A stretch of DNA of 7,745 nt from Lactobacillus sp. (GCA_003482405.1 DMZB01000305.1:1-7745), one strand, 5' to 3'; shown: positions 1 to 7,108, counted from the first letter of the stretch. Notes: generated from the letters alone by a model not told the origin. Numbers and translations: made by a program.

Positions 1-2
1 CG

Positions 3-24
3 AAGCTCGGGAAGAGCCGAGCTT
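3..24 (+). other. Hairpin just upstream of cdaA
   Basis: An 8-bp perfect stem (AAGCTCGG at 3-10 pairing with CCGAGCTT at 17-24) encloses a 6-base loop. It lies 7 bases before the cdaA ribosome binding site. The following bases are not a clean T run, so it is a poor intrinsic terminator for the plus strand. It could be a processing or stability element, or the tail of whatever precedes the window. The cdaA promoter is not visible and probably lies further left. Confidence 0.45.
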
Positions 25-42
25 TAGCTTAGGAGGAATGTC

Positions 43-882
43 ATGTTATTGAATCCCAGTAACTGGCTTACATGGACGACAGCAGCGCGTTTGCTAGACG
101 TTCTAGTCATTTGGTTTGTGATCTATGAACTCATCATGCTACTGCGTGGAACGCGGGCAGTGATGCTGTTTCGTGGCATTATTGTCATTATCGTTATTAA
201 GATTGCCAGTTGGTATTTAGGATTAGAGACTGTTTCATGGGTCATGGATCAGATCATCAACTGGGGAGTGATTGCCCTGGTGATTATTTTCCAGCCGGAA
301 ATTCGTCAGGGACTGGAACGTTTGGGGCGTGGTTCCTTTATTCAGCGTGGAAGAACGGCTCACGATGACGAAGAAAAAATGATCGAAGCGTTGGATAAAG
401 CCATTCAGTACATGAGCAAACGTCGAATCGGGGCACTGATTTCCATTCAGATGGAAACAGGCCTTGAAGAGTATATCGAAACTGGGATTGACTTGGATGC
501 TGATGTGACCGGTGAACTTTTGATTAATATTTTTATTCCCAACACACCCTTACATGATGGCGCGGTAATTATTAAGGACAACCGCATTGCATCAGCGACC
601 GCGTACTTACCCTTGTCGGACAGCAACCTGATCCCTAAGGAGCTGGGAACGCGTCACCGTGCGGCGGTTGGTATCAGTGAAGTGACGGACGCACTCACCA
701 TTGTTGTTTCGGAGGAAACGGGTGAAGTGATGTTTACGCGCAATAATGAGATGATGCGCAATCTGTCCCAAGAAGATTACATTAATTATCTGCGCAAACA
801 ATTGATTCCAGCTGAACCGGTTAGACATAACTGGTTTTTGGACATTATTAACCGGATTTTTAGGGGAGGTGGCCGCAAATGA
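43..882 (+). CDS. cdaA: Diadenylate cyclase CdaA (c-di-AMP synthase)
   Basis: This 279-residue membrane enzyme condenses two ATP into cyclic di-AMP, the essential second messenger that controls potassium and osmolyte transport and wall homeostasis in Firmicutes. Three hydrophobic segments (about residues 13-33, 39-58 and 66-83) anchor it, followed by a linker and the cytoplasmic DAC domain (about 105-245). The DGA motif is at 172-174 and the RHR motif at 204-206, the two signature catalytic elements, both intact. Length and architecture match the CdaA (YbbP/DacA) class rather than soluble DisA or CdaS. The start is fixed by AGGAGG at 31-36, six bases before ATG 43; the ATG at 38 is too close to that site. 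The stop overlaps the cdaR start by four bases (ATGA), implying translational coupling with its regulator. The C-terminus is basic (FRGGGRK). Confidence 0.97.
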   Translation: MLLNPSNWLTWTTAARLLDVLVIWFVIYELIMLLRGTRAVMLFRGIIVIIVIKIASWYLGLETVSWVMDQIINWGVIALVIIFQPEIRQGLERLGRGSFIQRGRTAHDDEEKMIEALDKAIQYMSKRRIGALISIQMETGLEEYIETGIDLDADVTGELLINIFIPNTPLHDGAVIIKDNRIASATAYLPLSDSNLIPKELGTRHRAAVGISEVTDALTIVVSEETGEVMFTRNNEMMRNLSQEDYINYLRKQLIPAEPVRHNWFLDIINRIFRGGGRK

Positions 883-2033
883 AAAAGTTCAATCGCTTTC
901 TCAACAGCACCCTCTTTTATCGTTTGTCCGCACTAGTGTTGGCAATCTTTCTGGTTGTTTACGTGACTAGTTCGACGGGCAATGATACACGGCTAGCACG
1001 TCAATCTAACCCAAGTCGTGTGTCGTCGCTGACCTCCACGAAAACAAAGACTGTCTCAATGCCGTTGCAACTTAACATTAATTCAAATAAGTATTTTGTG
1101 ACAGGGTATCCAGAACGCGTCAAAGTTAAAATTACCGGTCCTGCTGCACTGGTCACCGCGACCACGAACACGCAAAACTTCAGTATTAATGCAGACCTGA
1201 CAGGGCTTTCAATGGGCAAACATAAAGTCACATTGAAGGCTGATGGGCTCAACAAAGAGCTGACGTACCAAATTGTTCCGAAAACGATCAATGTCACGAT
1301 TGCACGTCGGGAAACAATTACAATGCCTGTTCACGTTAAATATGATGCGAATAGCTTGGCTAGTGGTTACCAAGTTGGTACGCCAACGACCTCGGTAAAT
1401 AGTGTCACAGTGACGGGTGCAACCGCAGAAGTTGAAGAGGTAGCACAGGTGGTTGCGCCAATCAATCTGACAAAGAACAGCACGTCATCATTATCAGCGA
1501 CGGTTCAACTGGAAGCTCAAGATGCTAACGGTCACACGGTGAATGTTGTGATGACGCCAGCGACAGCAACTGTCAGGGTGCCAATCACGTCAAATGAAAG
1601 CTCTAAAAAGGTTAAGGTTAGTTACGAGCCTAAGAACGCGGAAGATGGACGTAGCTACGAAATTACGGGTGATGTGACGAGTTTGACAGCATACGGAACC
1701 AAGAGTGCGATTAGCAAACTGAAGGATAGTGTGGTGGCGAGTGTTGACGTTTCAGGATTGGGCGTTGGCACGACTAAGCAGCAGGTCAACTTAACACCGT
1801 CAACAAGTGGTATCAAAAGCTATTCTGAAACAACTGCAAATGTGACGATCAAGGTCAGTGCAACAAATTCGGACACTGACGGGGTCCAGCACGGTGGTTC
1901 TTCTGTTAGTTCGTCCAGTGACACAACATCGAGTAGCAGTGAAGCTAATGAAAGTTCCGGCAGCACTGATAGCAGTAGTAGCAGTGCAAGCAGTAGTGCA
2001 TCGTCGAGTAGTTCAGACACAGGCAACAGCTGA
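879..2033 (+). CDS. cdaR: CdaA regulatory protein CdaR (YbbR-domain protein)
   Basis: This 384-residue protein is the usual partner encoded directly after CdaA; in known systems CdaR interacts with CdaA and modulates its activity. A short basic N-terminus and one membrane segment (about residues 13-29) place the rest outside the cell. Three YbbR-type beta-rich repeats are visible at about 58-142, 147-235 and 244-327, each with a pattern like 'V.V.G....V..V' and 'I(N/D)(L/V)(T/S)G(L)'. The B. subtilis protein is longer and has four. The last 44 residues (341-384) are a low-complexity tail with 27 serines, probably disordered and possibly wall-embedded or glycosylated; there is no LPXTG sorting motif. 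GGAGGT at 865-870 precedes the ATG, which overlaps the cdaA stop. The tail uses mixed AGT, AGC and TCG codons, so it is a selected serine run rather than a simple DNA repeat. Confidence 0.94.
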   Translation: MKKFNRFLNSTLFYRLSALVLAIFLVVYVTSSTGNDTRLARQSNPSRVSSLTSTKTKTVSMPLQLNINSNKYFVTGYPERVKVKITGPAALVTATTNTQNFSINADLTGLSMGKHKVTLKADGLNKELTYQIVPKTINVTIARRETITMPVHVKYDANSLASGYQVGTPTTSVNSVTVTGATAEVEEVAQVVAPINLTKNSTSSLSATVQLEAQDANGHTVNVVMTPATATVRVPITSNESSKKVKVSYEPKNAEDGRSYEITGDVTSLTAYGTKSAISKLKDSVVASVDVSGLGVGTTKQQVNLTPSTSGIKSYSETTANVTIKVSATNSDTDGVQHGGSSVSSSSDTTSSSSEANESSGSTDSSSSSASSSASSSSSDTGNS

Positions 2034-2101
2034 TTGCTTGGACTTGTGAATAAATAGTGTTGATGAATACAAATTATGATTGATGAAATGAGGAAGAAAA
2101 A

Positions 2102-3454
2102 ATGAAGTATTTTGGAACTGATGGTGTTCGCGGAATTGCTAACCAAGATTTGAGCCCTGAACTGGCATTTAGATTAGGTCGTGCTGGCGGCTATGTCCTG
2201 ACTGAGCACGCTGGTGCAGACCATCAGCCACAAGTGCTGGTTGCCCATGACACACGAATCTCGGGTCAGATGTTGGAAGAAGCACTTGTTGCTGGTTTAT
2301 TGTCCGTGGGCATCGAAGTGCTGAAATTAGGTGTCATCACGACACCAGGTGTTGCGTACCTTGTTCGGGTTCAACAGGCCGATGCTGGGGTGATGATCAC
2401 TGCCTCACACAATCCAGTCGCTGACAACGGTATTAAGTTCTTTGGTGGTGACGGATTTAAGTTATCTGATTCTCTGGAAGAAGAAATTGAAACCTTATTG
2501 GATGCCCCAAAGGATGAATTACCACGTCCATCAGCAGAGGGTTTGGGCACCGTTGAAGACTATCAAGAAGGCGTTGCCAAATATACGCAATTTTTGGAAC
2601 AAACGATCCCTGATCAATTGAACGGATTGCATATTGCTGTTGATGCCGCTAATGGTGCAACAAGTAAACTTGTATCACGGTTGTTTGCCGACGTGGATAC
2701 TGATTTTGATACAATGGCAACCAATCCAAATGGTCTCAACATTAACGACGGTGTGGGTTCAACACATCCAGAGAGTTTGCAGAAGTTTGTCGTTGAAAAG
2801 GGCGCAACGATGGGGGTGGCTTTCGATGGTGATGGTGACCGTTGTATTGCCGTAGACGAAAACGGCGACATTGTTAATGGTGATAAAATTATGTATATTT
2901 GCGGTCAATATATGCATGAGCACGGCCGCTTGAAGAAGGACACAGTTGTTACAACTGTCATGAGTAATCTTGGTCTATATAAGGCGCTAGAGGGAAACGA
3001 AATGCACAGTGTGCAAACGCAGGTCGGCGACCGGTATGTGGTCGAAGAAATGGTCAAGAACGGGTACAACGTGGGTGGTGAACAGTCTGGTCACGTGGTC
3101 TTCCTTGACTTTAATACGACTGGTGACGGTATGCTGACAGCTCTACAACTCATGTATATCGTGCAAACAACTGGCAAGAAGTTGTCAGAACTGGCGCGTG
3201 CAGTGTCAACGTACCCGCAAAAGTTAGTTAATGTAAAAGTGGCTGATAAAAAAGCTGCTTTACAGAACGATGCCATTAAAGCTGTCATCAAAAAGGTTGA
3301 AACAGAAATGAACGGCGACGGACGTGTGCTTGTTCGTCCGAGTGGTACTGAACCATTGCTTCGTGTGATGGCCGAAGCTTCAACACAAGAAATCGTTGAC
3401 GGCTATGTTGACGAGATTGCGGCCGTGGTCCGACGTGAAGTTGGCGTCGAGTAG
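2102..3454 (+). CDS. glmM: Phosphoglucosamine mutase GlmM
   Basis: This 450-residue cytoplasmic enzyme converts glucosamine-6-phosphate to glucosamine-1-phosphate, the second step towards UDP-GlcNAc for peptidoglycan and teichoic acids. It has the full alpha-D-phosphohexomutase layout: N-terminal FGTDGVRG (4-11), the phosphoserine loop TASHNP with S102, the Mg-binding DGDGDR loop (D242, D244, D246, R247), the sugar-binding GGEQSGH loop (325-331) and the phosphate-binding RPSGTEP loop (412-418). Its length is normal for the family and no key residue is missing. It begins 68 bases after cdaR. The ribosome binding site (AGGA at 2091-2094) is weaker than those of its neighbours. A TATGAT hexamer sits at 2075-2080 but has no acceptable -35, so I infer co-transcription with cdaA-cdaR. 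In other Firmicutes GlmM binds CdaA and inhibits c-di-AMP synthesis, which fits the conserved order. Confidence 0.98.
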   Translation: MKYFGTDGVRGIANQDLSPELAFRLGRAGGYVLTEHAGADHQPQVLVAHDTRISGQMLEEALVAGLLSVGIEVLKLGVITTPGVAYLVRVQQADAGVMITASHNPVADNGIKFFGGDGFKLSDSLEEEIETLLDAPKDELPRPSAEGLGTVEDYQEGVAKYTQFLEQTIPDQLNGLHIAVDAANGATSKLVSRLFADVDTDFDTMATNPNGLNINDGVGSTHPESLQKFVVEKGATMGVAFDGDGDRCIAVDENGDIVNGDKIMYICGQYMHEHGRLKKDTVVTTVMSNLGLYKALEGNEMHSVQTQVGDRYVVEEMVKNGYNVGGEQSGHVVFLDFNTTGDGMLTALQLMYIVQTTGKKLSELARAVSTYPQKLVNVKVADKKAALQNDAIKAVIKKVETEMNGDGRVLVRPSGTEPLLRVMAEASTQEIVDGYVDEIAAVVRREVGVE

Positions 3455-3494
3455 TCGTATATTTGTATTGATTTAAAATTTACTAAGCAAAAAT

Positions 3495-3544
3495 AATAAG
3501 TGCTGCATTTGAAAATGGCGTTTGCCTCAAATGCAGCACTTATT
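3495..3544 (+). terminator. Long hairpin terminating the cdaA-cdaR-glmM operon
   Basis: A perfect 18-bp stem pairs 3495-3512 with 3527-3544. Its loop contains a second small stem (GGC 3517-3519 with GCC 3524-3526, GTTT tetraloop). The arms end in AATAA and TTATT, so the T-rich tail is partly inside the stem, with only T and G after it. The minus-strand reading has a comparable T-rich tail, so it may work in both directions. It lies 40 bases after the glmM stop. Confidence 0.75.
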
Positions 3545-3618
3545 TGCGTATTATGTGTTTTTTTCGGAACAGATTACGAAAAAATCAATGAGTCACATAG
3601 ACCACTAAAATAAAATGG

Positions 3619-3653
3619 TTGCCCATATTGCTGAAAAACGTTATCATTATACT
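3619..3653 (+). promoter_or_regulatory. Probable glmS promoter
   Basis: TTGCCC (3619-3624) and TATCAT (3642-3647) are separated by 17 bases. An alternative -10, TATACT, follows at 3648-3653 but has only TTGCTG (3628-3633) at a short 14-base distance. Either would start transcription near 3654-3660, about 20 bases before the operator. No better pair is seen in the leader, and the hairpin upstream implies that glmS needs its own promoter. Confidence 0.42.
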
Positions 3654-3677
3654 GCTTTAGAAGATTAACGGATTAAT

Positions 3678-3697
3678 AAATTAGTCTATACCAATTT
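3678..3697 (+). promoter_or_regulatory. NagR-type (GntR/HutC) operator before glmS
   Basis: AAATTAGTCTATACCAATTT is an imperfect palindrome, with 8 of 10 positions symmetric. Its 16-base core (3680-3695) is identical at 14 positions to the element over the nagB start site. The form resembles the TGGTNTANACCA-like sites bound by NagR/DasR-family repressors that sense amino-sugar phosphates. It lies in the untranslated leader, 18 bases before the glmS ATG and close to its ribosome binding site. The regulator itself is not encoded in the window. Confidence 0.78.
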
Positions 3698-3713
3698 GTG
3701 AAGGAAGAACGCT

Positions 3714-5531
3714 ATGTGTGGAATAGTTGGAGTTACAGGGAATGAGAATGCAGTTGAAATGTTGATGAACGGGCTGCGTCGCTTGGAGTACCGAGGATAC
3801 GATTCAGCCGGTATCTATGTCAATGATCAGAATGGGCAAGACTATTTAGTCAAGGAAAAGGGTCGGGTTGCTGATTTAGCTAAAGCGATTGGCTCTGACG
3901 TCCACGGTTCAACGGGGATTGCGCACACGCGTTGGGCAACACATGGTCAACCGAGCGTCGCTAATGCTCATCCACAAGTATCGACAGATGGTCGTTTTTA
4001 CTTGGTTCACAATGGCGTGATTGAAAACTATGTTGAATTAAAGGAAAAGTATCTGCAAAACGTCACTTTTAAGAGCGAAACGGATACCGAAGTCGTCGTT
4101 CAGTTGATTGATTATTTTGTTAAGCATGATAATTTAACCACATTGGAAGCCTTTCGCAAGGTGCTTTACTTAGTCGGGGATTCTTCTTATGGTTTCTTGC
4201 TAATGGACCGTGAAGAACCTGACACACTGTTTGTAGCTAAAAACAAGAGTCCGTTACTCATCGGTGTTGGCGAAGGCTTTAATGTGGTGTGTTCAGATGC
4301 AATTGCAATGTTAAATTACACGCATGACTTCATCGAAATGCACGATGGTGAAATCATGATTTTGACACCTGGCAAAGTTGATATCGAAGACGAAGAAGGA
4401 CATCACATTACACGCTTGCCATTCCACGTTAACATGGATGCCAGTGAAGCCGACAAAGGCACGTACCCACACTATATGTTGAAGGAAATTGATGATCAAC
4501 CTGCCGTTATGCGTAAGTTGGCGCAAACGTACTTTGATGACGACGAGCATGTCACGATTAATGACCAGCTTTTGGCCGACTTGCAACAGGCAGACCGTTT
4601 GTACATTATCGCTGCGGGAACAAGTTATCATGCAGGCCTTGTCGGTGAACGATTGTTTGAACGGCTGACAGGTGTGCCAACTGAGGCCCATGTGTCTTCT
4701 GAATTTGCCTACAATTCACCGATTTTGTCACAACATCCTTTCTTTATCTTTTTAAGTCAAAGTGGTGAGACGGCGGACTCCCGTGAAGTATTGACAGAAG
4801 TAAACGCGCAGAAGTATCACAGTTTAACGATTACCAATGTTCAAAATTCAACGTTGTCTCGTGAAGCGACTTACACGATGTTATTAAATGCAGGGCCTGA
4901 AATTGCGGTTGCCTCCACGAAAGCGTACACGGCGCAGATTGCGGTCGAGGCCATCATTGCGAAGGCACTAGGCGAAGCAACGCAAAAACCGGCCGCTGAG
5001 GGCTTCGACCTATTGCATCAGCTCGGACTTGTCGCTAATGGTATTCAAGCACTGGTCGATCAAAAGGAACGCTTTGAAGCAATTGCGAAGAACAACTTTG
5101 TCGATCAACATGATGCCTTTTATATCGGTCGCGGAATCGACTATGCGGTTTCACTAGAAGCATCTTTGAAGCTGAAAGAAATCACGTATATTCATTCTGA
5201 AGGGGTCGCAGCTGGTGAATTAAAGCATGGTCCCATTGCTTTGATTGAATCAGGCACACCGGTTATTGGATTGATTACGCAAGCGCACACGGCCTCTCTA
5301 ACACGTAGCAACCTAGCTGAAACGGCAGCGCGTGGCAGTCACATCATGACGATTGTGACAAAAGAATTGGCGAACAAACACGATGACATTTTGCTTGAAG
5401 ATGTGGACGAAATGTTGACGCCACTGTTGGCAATCATTCCAGCACAACTGATTTCCTACTATACGAGTTTGTTAAAGGGACTAGATGTTGACAAGCCGCG
5501 TAACTTGGCCAAGAGTGTGACCGTTCAGTAG
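3714..5531 (+). CDS. glmS: Glutamine--fructose-6-phosphate aminotransferase GlmS
   Basis: This 605-residue enzyme makes glucosamine-6-phosphate from fructose-6-phosphate and glutamine, the committed step of amino-sugar synthesis. The start is certain: MCGIVG places Cys2 as the N-terminal nucleophile of the class II glutamine amidotransferase domain (1 to about 220). That domain also holds RGYDSAG (27-33), TRWATHG (72-78), oxyanion residues N100-G101 and D125. Two SIS sugar-isomerase domains follow: AAGTSYHAG (300-308) with SQSGETADS (348-356), and FYIGRG (469-474) with HSEGVAAGELKHGP (494-507), including H505. The C-terminal tail AKSVTVQ supplies K600, which forms the substrate Schiff base in the E. 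coli enzyme; the last residue is usually E. The weak ribosome binding site AAGGA is at 3701-3705. GlmS feeds GlmM, encoded just upstream, and is opposed by NagB downstream. Confidence 0.98.
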   Translation: MCGIVGVTGNENAVEMLMNGLRRLEYRGYDSAGIYVNDQNGQDYLVKEKGRVADLAKAIGSDVHGSTGIAHTRWATHGQPSVANAHPQVSTDGRFYLVHNGVIENYVELKEKYLQNVTFKSETDTEVVVQLIDYFVKHDNLTTLEAFRKVLYLVGDSSYGFLLMDREEPDTLFVAKNKSPLLIGVGEGFNVVCSDAIAMLNYTHDFIEMHDGEIMILTPGKVDIEDEEGHHITRLPFHVNMDASEADKGTYPHYMLKEIDDQPAVMRKLAQTYFDDDEHVTINDQLLADLQQADRLYIIAAGTSYHAGLVGERLFERLTGVPTEAHVSSEFAYNSPILSQHPFFIFLSQSGETADSREVLTEVNAQKYHSLTITNVQNSTLSREATYTMLLNAGPEIAVASTKAYTAQIAVEAIIAKALGEATQKPAAEGFDLLHQLGLVANGIQALVDQKERFEAIAKNNFVDQHDAFYIGRGIDYAVSLEASLKLKEITYIHSEGVAAGELKHGPIALIESGTPVIGLITQAHTASLTRSNLAETAARGSHIMTIVTKELANKHDDILLEDVDEMLTPLLAIIPAQLISYYTSLLKGLDVDKPRNLAKSVTVQ

Positions 5532-5571
5532 AATTGCCGCTCACTTGTCAGAATAATAAATGATCCATCAG

Positions 5572-5616
5572 AAATGACTTGGAACAGGTTAGTTTGACTG
5601 TTTCGAGTCATTTTTT
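5572..5616 (+). terminator. glmS intrinsic terminator
   Basis: A 16-bp stem with two G-U pairs (5572-5587 with 5598-5613) encloses a 10-base loop and ends in a run of six T (5611-5616). It begins 40 bases after the glmS stop. The minus-strand side has no T tail, so it acts on plus-strand transcripts. Confidence 0.9.
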
Positions 5617-5645
5617 GTCGTTTCTGCTGAATGATGCTTACAGTT

Positions 5646-5808
5646 GGCAACGTTGAATCATCGCCGTGTGACCGAGCTAAGCCAGAAGACCACTGTCTTA
5701 GCTCTCGACTTGAAGCCACCAAACCCGTGTCTTCAAGTTCGTCCGTGGTGTAAATCCGGCATAACCCGCCTGATTAACACCACTTTCACAGGCGAATTCA
5801 ATGTTGCC
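5646..5808. repeat. Domain closed by a long helix (5646-5671 with 5786-5808), cloverleaf-like
   Basis: The arm at 5646-5658 pairs with 5796-5808 over 13 bp, with one G-U pair. After a 2-base bulge (5659-5660), 5661-5665 pairs with 5791-5795. After a single bulged G, 5667-5671 can pair with 5786-5790. Inside are three hairpins in a row (5674-5704, 5708-5738 and 5745-5783), the first two with 15-base loops. The result is a cloverleaf-like fold of about 163 bases, much larger than a tRNA. Confidence 0.6.
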
Positions 5809-6088
5809 GCTCTTCAGTTCATAATTGCATGTCAAGACTCGCGCAGTACATTAAGTACATTGACTTGCATAGCAAAGTAAAATGCGAATGTCTCCACTAT
5901 TGATGGGCATATGCAGGCACTATTATGTAGTCGAGTGGAGCGGACCTGAGACAGAGTTCCGTGTCATTCACACTTAGTGGGCGTTTTTGGCCCGCTTAGT
6001 GTGACAGGATGACTTCTGAGACTGGGGACTTGCTGGCTCAGAATCGAGATTGAAGACAGTGGTTTACTGGCTGAGATCGGTCCCAGGG
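5664..6088. repeat. Long imperfect inverted repeat, arms 5664-5708 and 6044-6088
   Basis: Bases 5670-5708 pair with 6044-6082 without any gap. Of 39 positions, 34 are paired (two as G-U). The longest run is ACCACTGTCTT with AAGACAGTGGT (11 bp). Shorter matches extend outward to 5664 and 6088. The arms are 335 bases apart. This pairing crosses the helix 5646-5671 with 5786-5808 and replaces hairpin 5674-5704, so both folds cannot fully coexist in one simple structure. Confidence 0.75.
5963..6013. repeat. Long stem-loop inside the structured region
   Basis: GTCAT (5963-5967) pairs with ATGAC (6009-6013), and TCACACT (5968-5974) with AGTGTGA (5998-6004), with a 4-base bulge CAGG on the 3' side. 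After a T-T mismatch, AGTGGGC (5976-5982) pairs with 5990-5996. The loop is GTTTTTG. It has no T tail, so it is not an intrinsic terminator. It is the most stable local element of the region. Confidence 0.75.
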
Positions 6089-6194
6089 AACGGTGTCTCT
6101 GGTCAGCGTAACGGTTATTGTGCCAACAATCTGAATTGCAACAGCATTTAAGTCAAACGCACGGACCAGAAATGTGATTTTTGGTGCACAAGGG

Positions 6195-6222
6195 TTGAAA
6201 AAAGATGAGAGCCTGTTATAAT
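6195..6222 (+). promoter_or_regulatory. nagB promoter with extended -10
   Basis: TTGAAA (6195-6200) and a perfect TATAAT (6217-6222) are separated by 16 bases. TG at 6214-6215 gives an extended -10 (TGTTATAAT). Transcription should start near 6229, inside the operator, which leaves a leader of about 28 bases. Confidence 0.88.
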
Positions 6223-6236
6223 TGGACTATACCAAT
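6221..6236 (+). promoter_or_regulatory. NagR-type operator over the nagB start site
   Basis: ATTGGACTATACCAAT is a palindrome symmetric at 6 of 8 positions and matches the glmS element at 14 of 16 bases. It overlaps the last two bases of the -10 and covers the expected transcription start, the position for a repressor that blocks initiation. By family knowledge the ligand is probably glucosamine-6-phosphate or N-acetylglucosamine-6-phosphate. Confidence 0.82.
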
Positions 6237-6256
6237 AAGAAAAAGGGAGACTCGAC

Positions 6257-6970
6257 ATGAAGGTTATTGTTGTAAAGAACGCTGCTGAAGGCGGCAAACA
6301 AGGTTTTCAAGTGTTTAAAGATGCATTGGCTAACGGTGCTAAGGTGTTTGGCTTAGCCACTGGTAGCACACCAGTTTCCACCTATGATGAAATCACAAGC
6401 TCAGACTTGGACTTCAGTCATGTTACGTCTGTTAACTTGGATGAATATGTTGGCCTTGGTCCTGACCACCCACAAAGTTATAACTACTTCATGCACGAGC
6501 ACTTCTTTAACAAGAAGCCTTTTGCAAATTCTTACTTGCCAGATGGCTTGAATAAAGACGCCGCCGCAGAAACGAAACGTTATGATCAAGTGATTGCAGA
6601 CAATCCTATTGATTTAGGAATTCTTGGTCTTGGCCGCAATGGTCATATTGGTTTTAACGAACCAGGCACACCATTTGACTCAACAACTCACGAAGTTAAG
6701 TTAACTGAATCTACTATCGCAGCCAATGCACGATTCTTCGACAACGAAGAAGAAGTTCCTAAGTTTGCTTACTCGATGGGGATTGGTTCTATCTTAAAAG
6801 ACAAGCAAATCTTGCTTGAAGCTTATGGCGCAGAAAAGGCTGATGCCGTTAAAGGCATGATCGAAGGCCCTGCTACACCTGACTTGCCAGCGAGTGCATT
6901 GCAGAATCATGATAATGTCATCGTGATCATTGACGAAGCAGCTGCTTCAAAATTAAGTAAGAAATACTAG
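6257..6970 (+). CDS. nagB: Glucosamine-6-phosphate deaminase NagB
   Basis: This 237-residue cytoplasmic enzyme converts glucosamine-6-phosphate to fructose-6-phosphate and ammonia, opening amino sugars to glycolysis and reversing GlmS flux. Visible motifs are the phosphate-binding loop [14 protein letters not shown] (33-46), VNLDEYVGL (59-67) with the likely base D62, and [15 protein letters not shown] (123-137) with H130 and E135. The position held by Asp in the E. coli enzyme is N128 here, as I recall for the short Gram-positive NagB type. The length fits that short form, which lacks the allosteric C-terminal extension of the roughly 266-residue enterobacterial enzyme. The start at 6257 has GGGAG at 6245-6249, seven bases away. 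It is a single-gene unit with its own promoter, operator and terminator; nagA is not in the window. Confidence 0.97.
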   Translation: MKVIVVKNAAEGGKQGFQVFKDALANGAKVFGLATGSTPVSTYDEITSSDLDFSHVTSVNLDEYVGLGPDHPQSYNYFMHEHFFNKKPFANSYLPDGLNKDAAAETKRYDQVIADNPIDLGILGLGRNGHIGFNEPGTPFDSTTHEVKLTESTIAANARFFDNEEEVPKFAYSMGIGSILKDKQILLEAYGAEKADAVKGMIEGPATPDLPASALQNHDNVIVIIDEAAASKLSKKY

Positions 6971-6986
6971 ACTAAATAGCATTAAC

Positions 6987-7037
6987 GAAAACGGTCGGCC
7001 AACAATGAATTGCATTCATTCTTGACCGACCGTTTTC
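6987..7037 (+). terminator. nagB terminator
   Basis: A long stem pairs 6987-7010 with 7014-7037, with two mismatches (6999/7025 and 7003/7021) and a 3-base loop TGC. The base has AAAA opposite TTTT, giving a 4-T tract at 7033-7036 on the plus strand and a similar one on the minus strand. It begins 16 bases after the nagB stop. Confidence 0.88.
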
Positions 7038-7108
7038 AGTTAATTCATTTTTCGATTGTCATAAATGGCAATTCGATGATTATTCTAATAAAAAGATTAA
7101 AATATGGA

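Larger units (their letters stand above)
5617..6194. ncRNA. Candidate large structured RNA or inverted-repeat element between glmS and nagB
   Basis: About 578 bases lie between the glmS terminator and the nagB promoter with no convincing gene but dense complementarity. Clear local hairpins are 5674-5704 (8 bp, GAGCTAAG with CTTAGCTC), 5708-5738 (8 bp), 5745-5783 (7 bp plus inner pairs), 5826-5869 (9 bp, one mismatch), 5892-5940 (CTCCACT with AGTGGAG), 5963-6013 (19 bp) and 6165-6185. Long-range pairs join 5646-5671 with 5786-5808, 5670-5708 with 6044-6082, and 5641-5654 with 6110-6133. Some of these exclude each other. I found no convincing promoter or terminator on either strand, so transcription and orientation are unproven. 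The size is in the range of large ornate bacterial RNAs (GOLLD, ROOL, OLE), but I cannot recognise any of them. It lacks the landmarks I know for RNase P RNA and tmRNA. An eroded inverted-repeat element with no transposase is the alternative. Confidence 0.5.

Noticed and set aside
2053..2080. Internal promoter before glmM (TATGAT at 2075-2080)
   Set aside because: No acceptable -35 lies at 15-19 bases, and operon structure explains expression without it.
1820..2146. Leucine-rich frame on the minus strand over the cdaR tail
   Set aside because: It is the reverse reading of the serine codons of CdaR and crosses into glmM, with no start signal.
3631..3647. Catabolite-response (cre) site in the glmS promoter
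   Set aside because: The sequence CTGAAAAACGTTATCAT resembles cre but has one base too many between TG and CG, so it does not fit the consensus spacing.
5845..5861. Direct repeat AGTACATT, two copies separated by one base
   Set aside because: It is too short and isolated to be a CRISPR or iteron array; it is probably incidental or part of a small stem.
5644..5880. 78-codon plus-strand open frame starting with TTG
   Set aside because: It has no ribosome binding site before the TTG, no recognisable protein motif, and every part of it lies inside the paired RNA segments. I treat it as a chance frame.
5617..6194. RNase P RNA, tmRNA or SRP RNA
   Set aside because: I could not find the conserved RNase P core (GAGGAAAGTCC, ACAGAAA), the tmRNA 5' end with a CCA 3' end, or an SRP Alu-type core.
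5617..6194. Insertion sequence or MITE with terminal repeats
   Set aside because: There is no transposase, no target-site duplication that I can see, and the inverted arms lie inside rather than at the ends of the region. It remains an alternative but is not supported.
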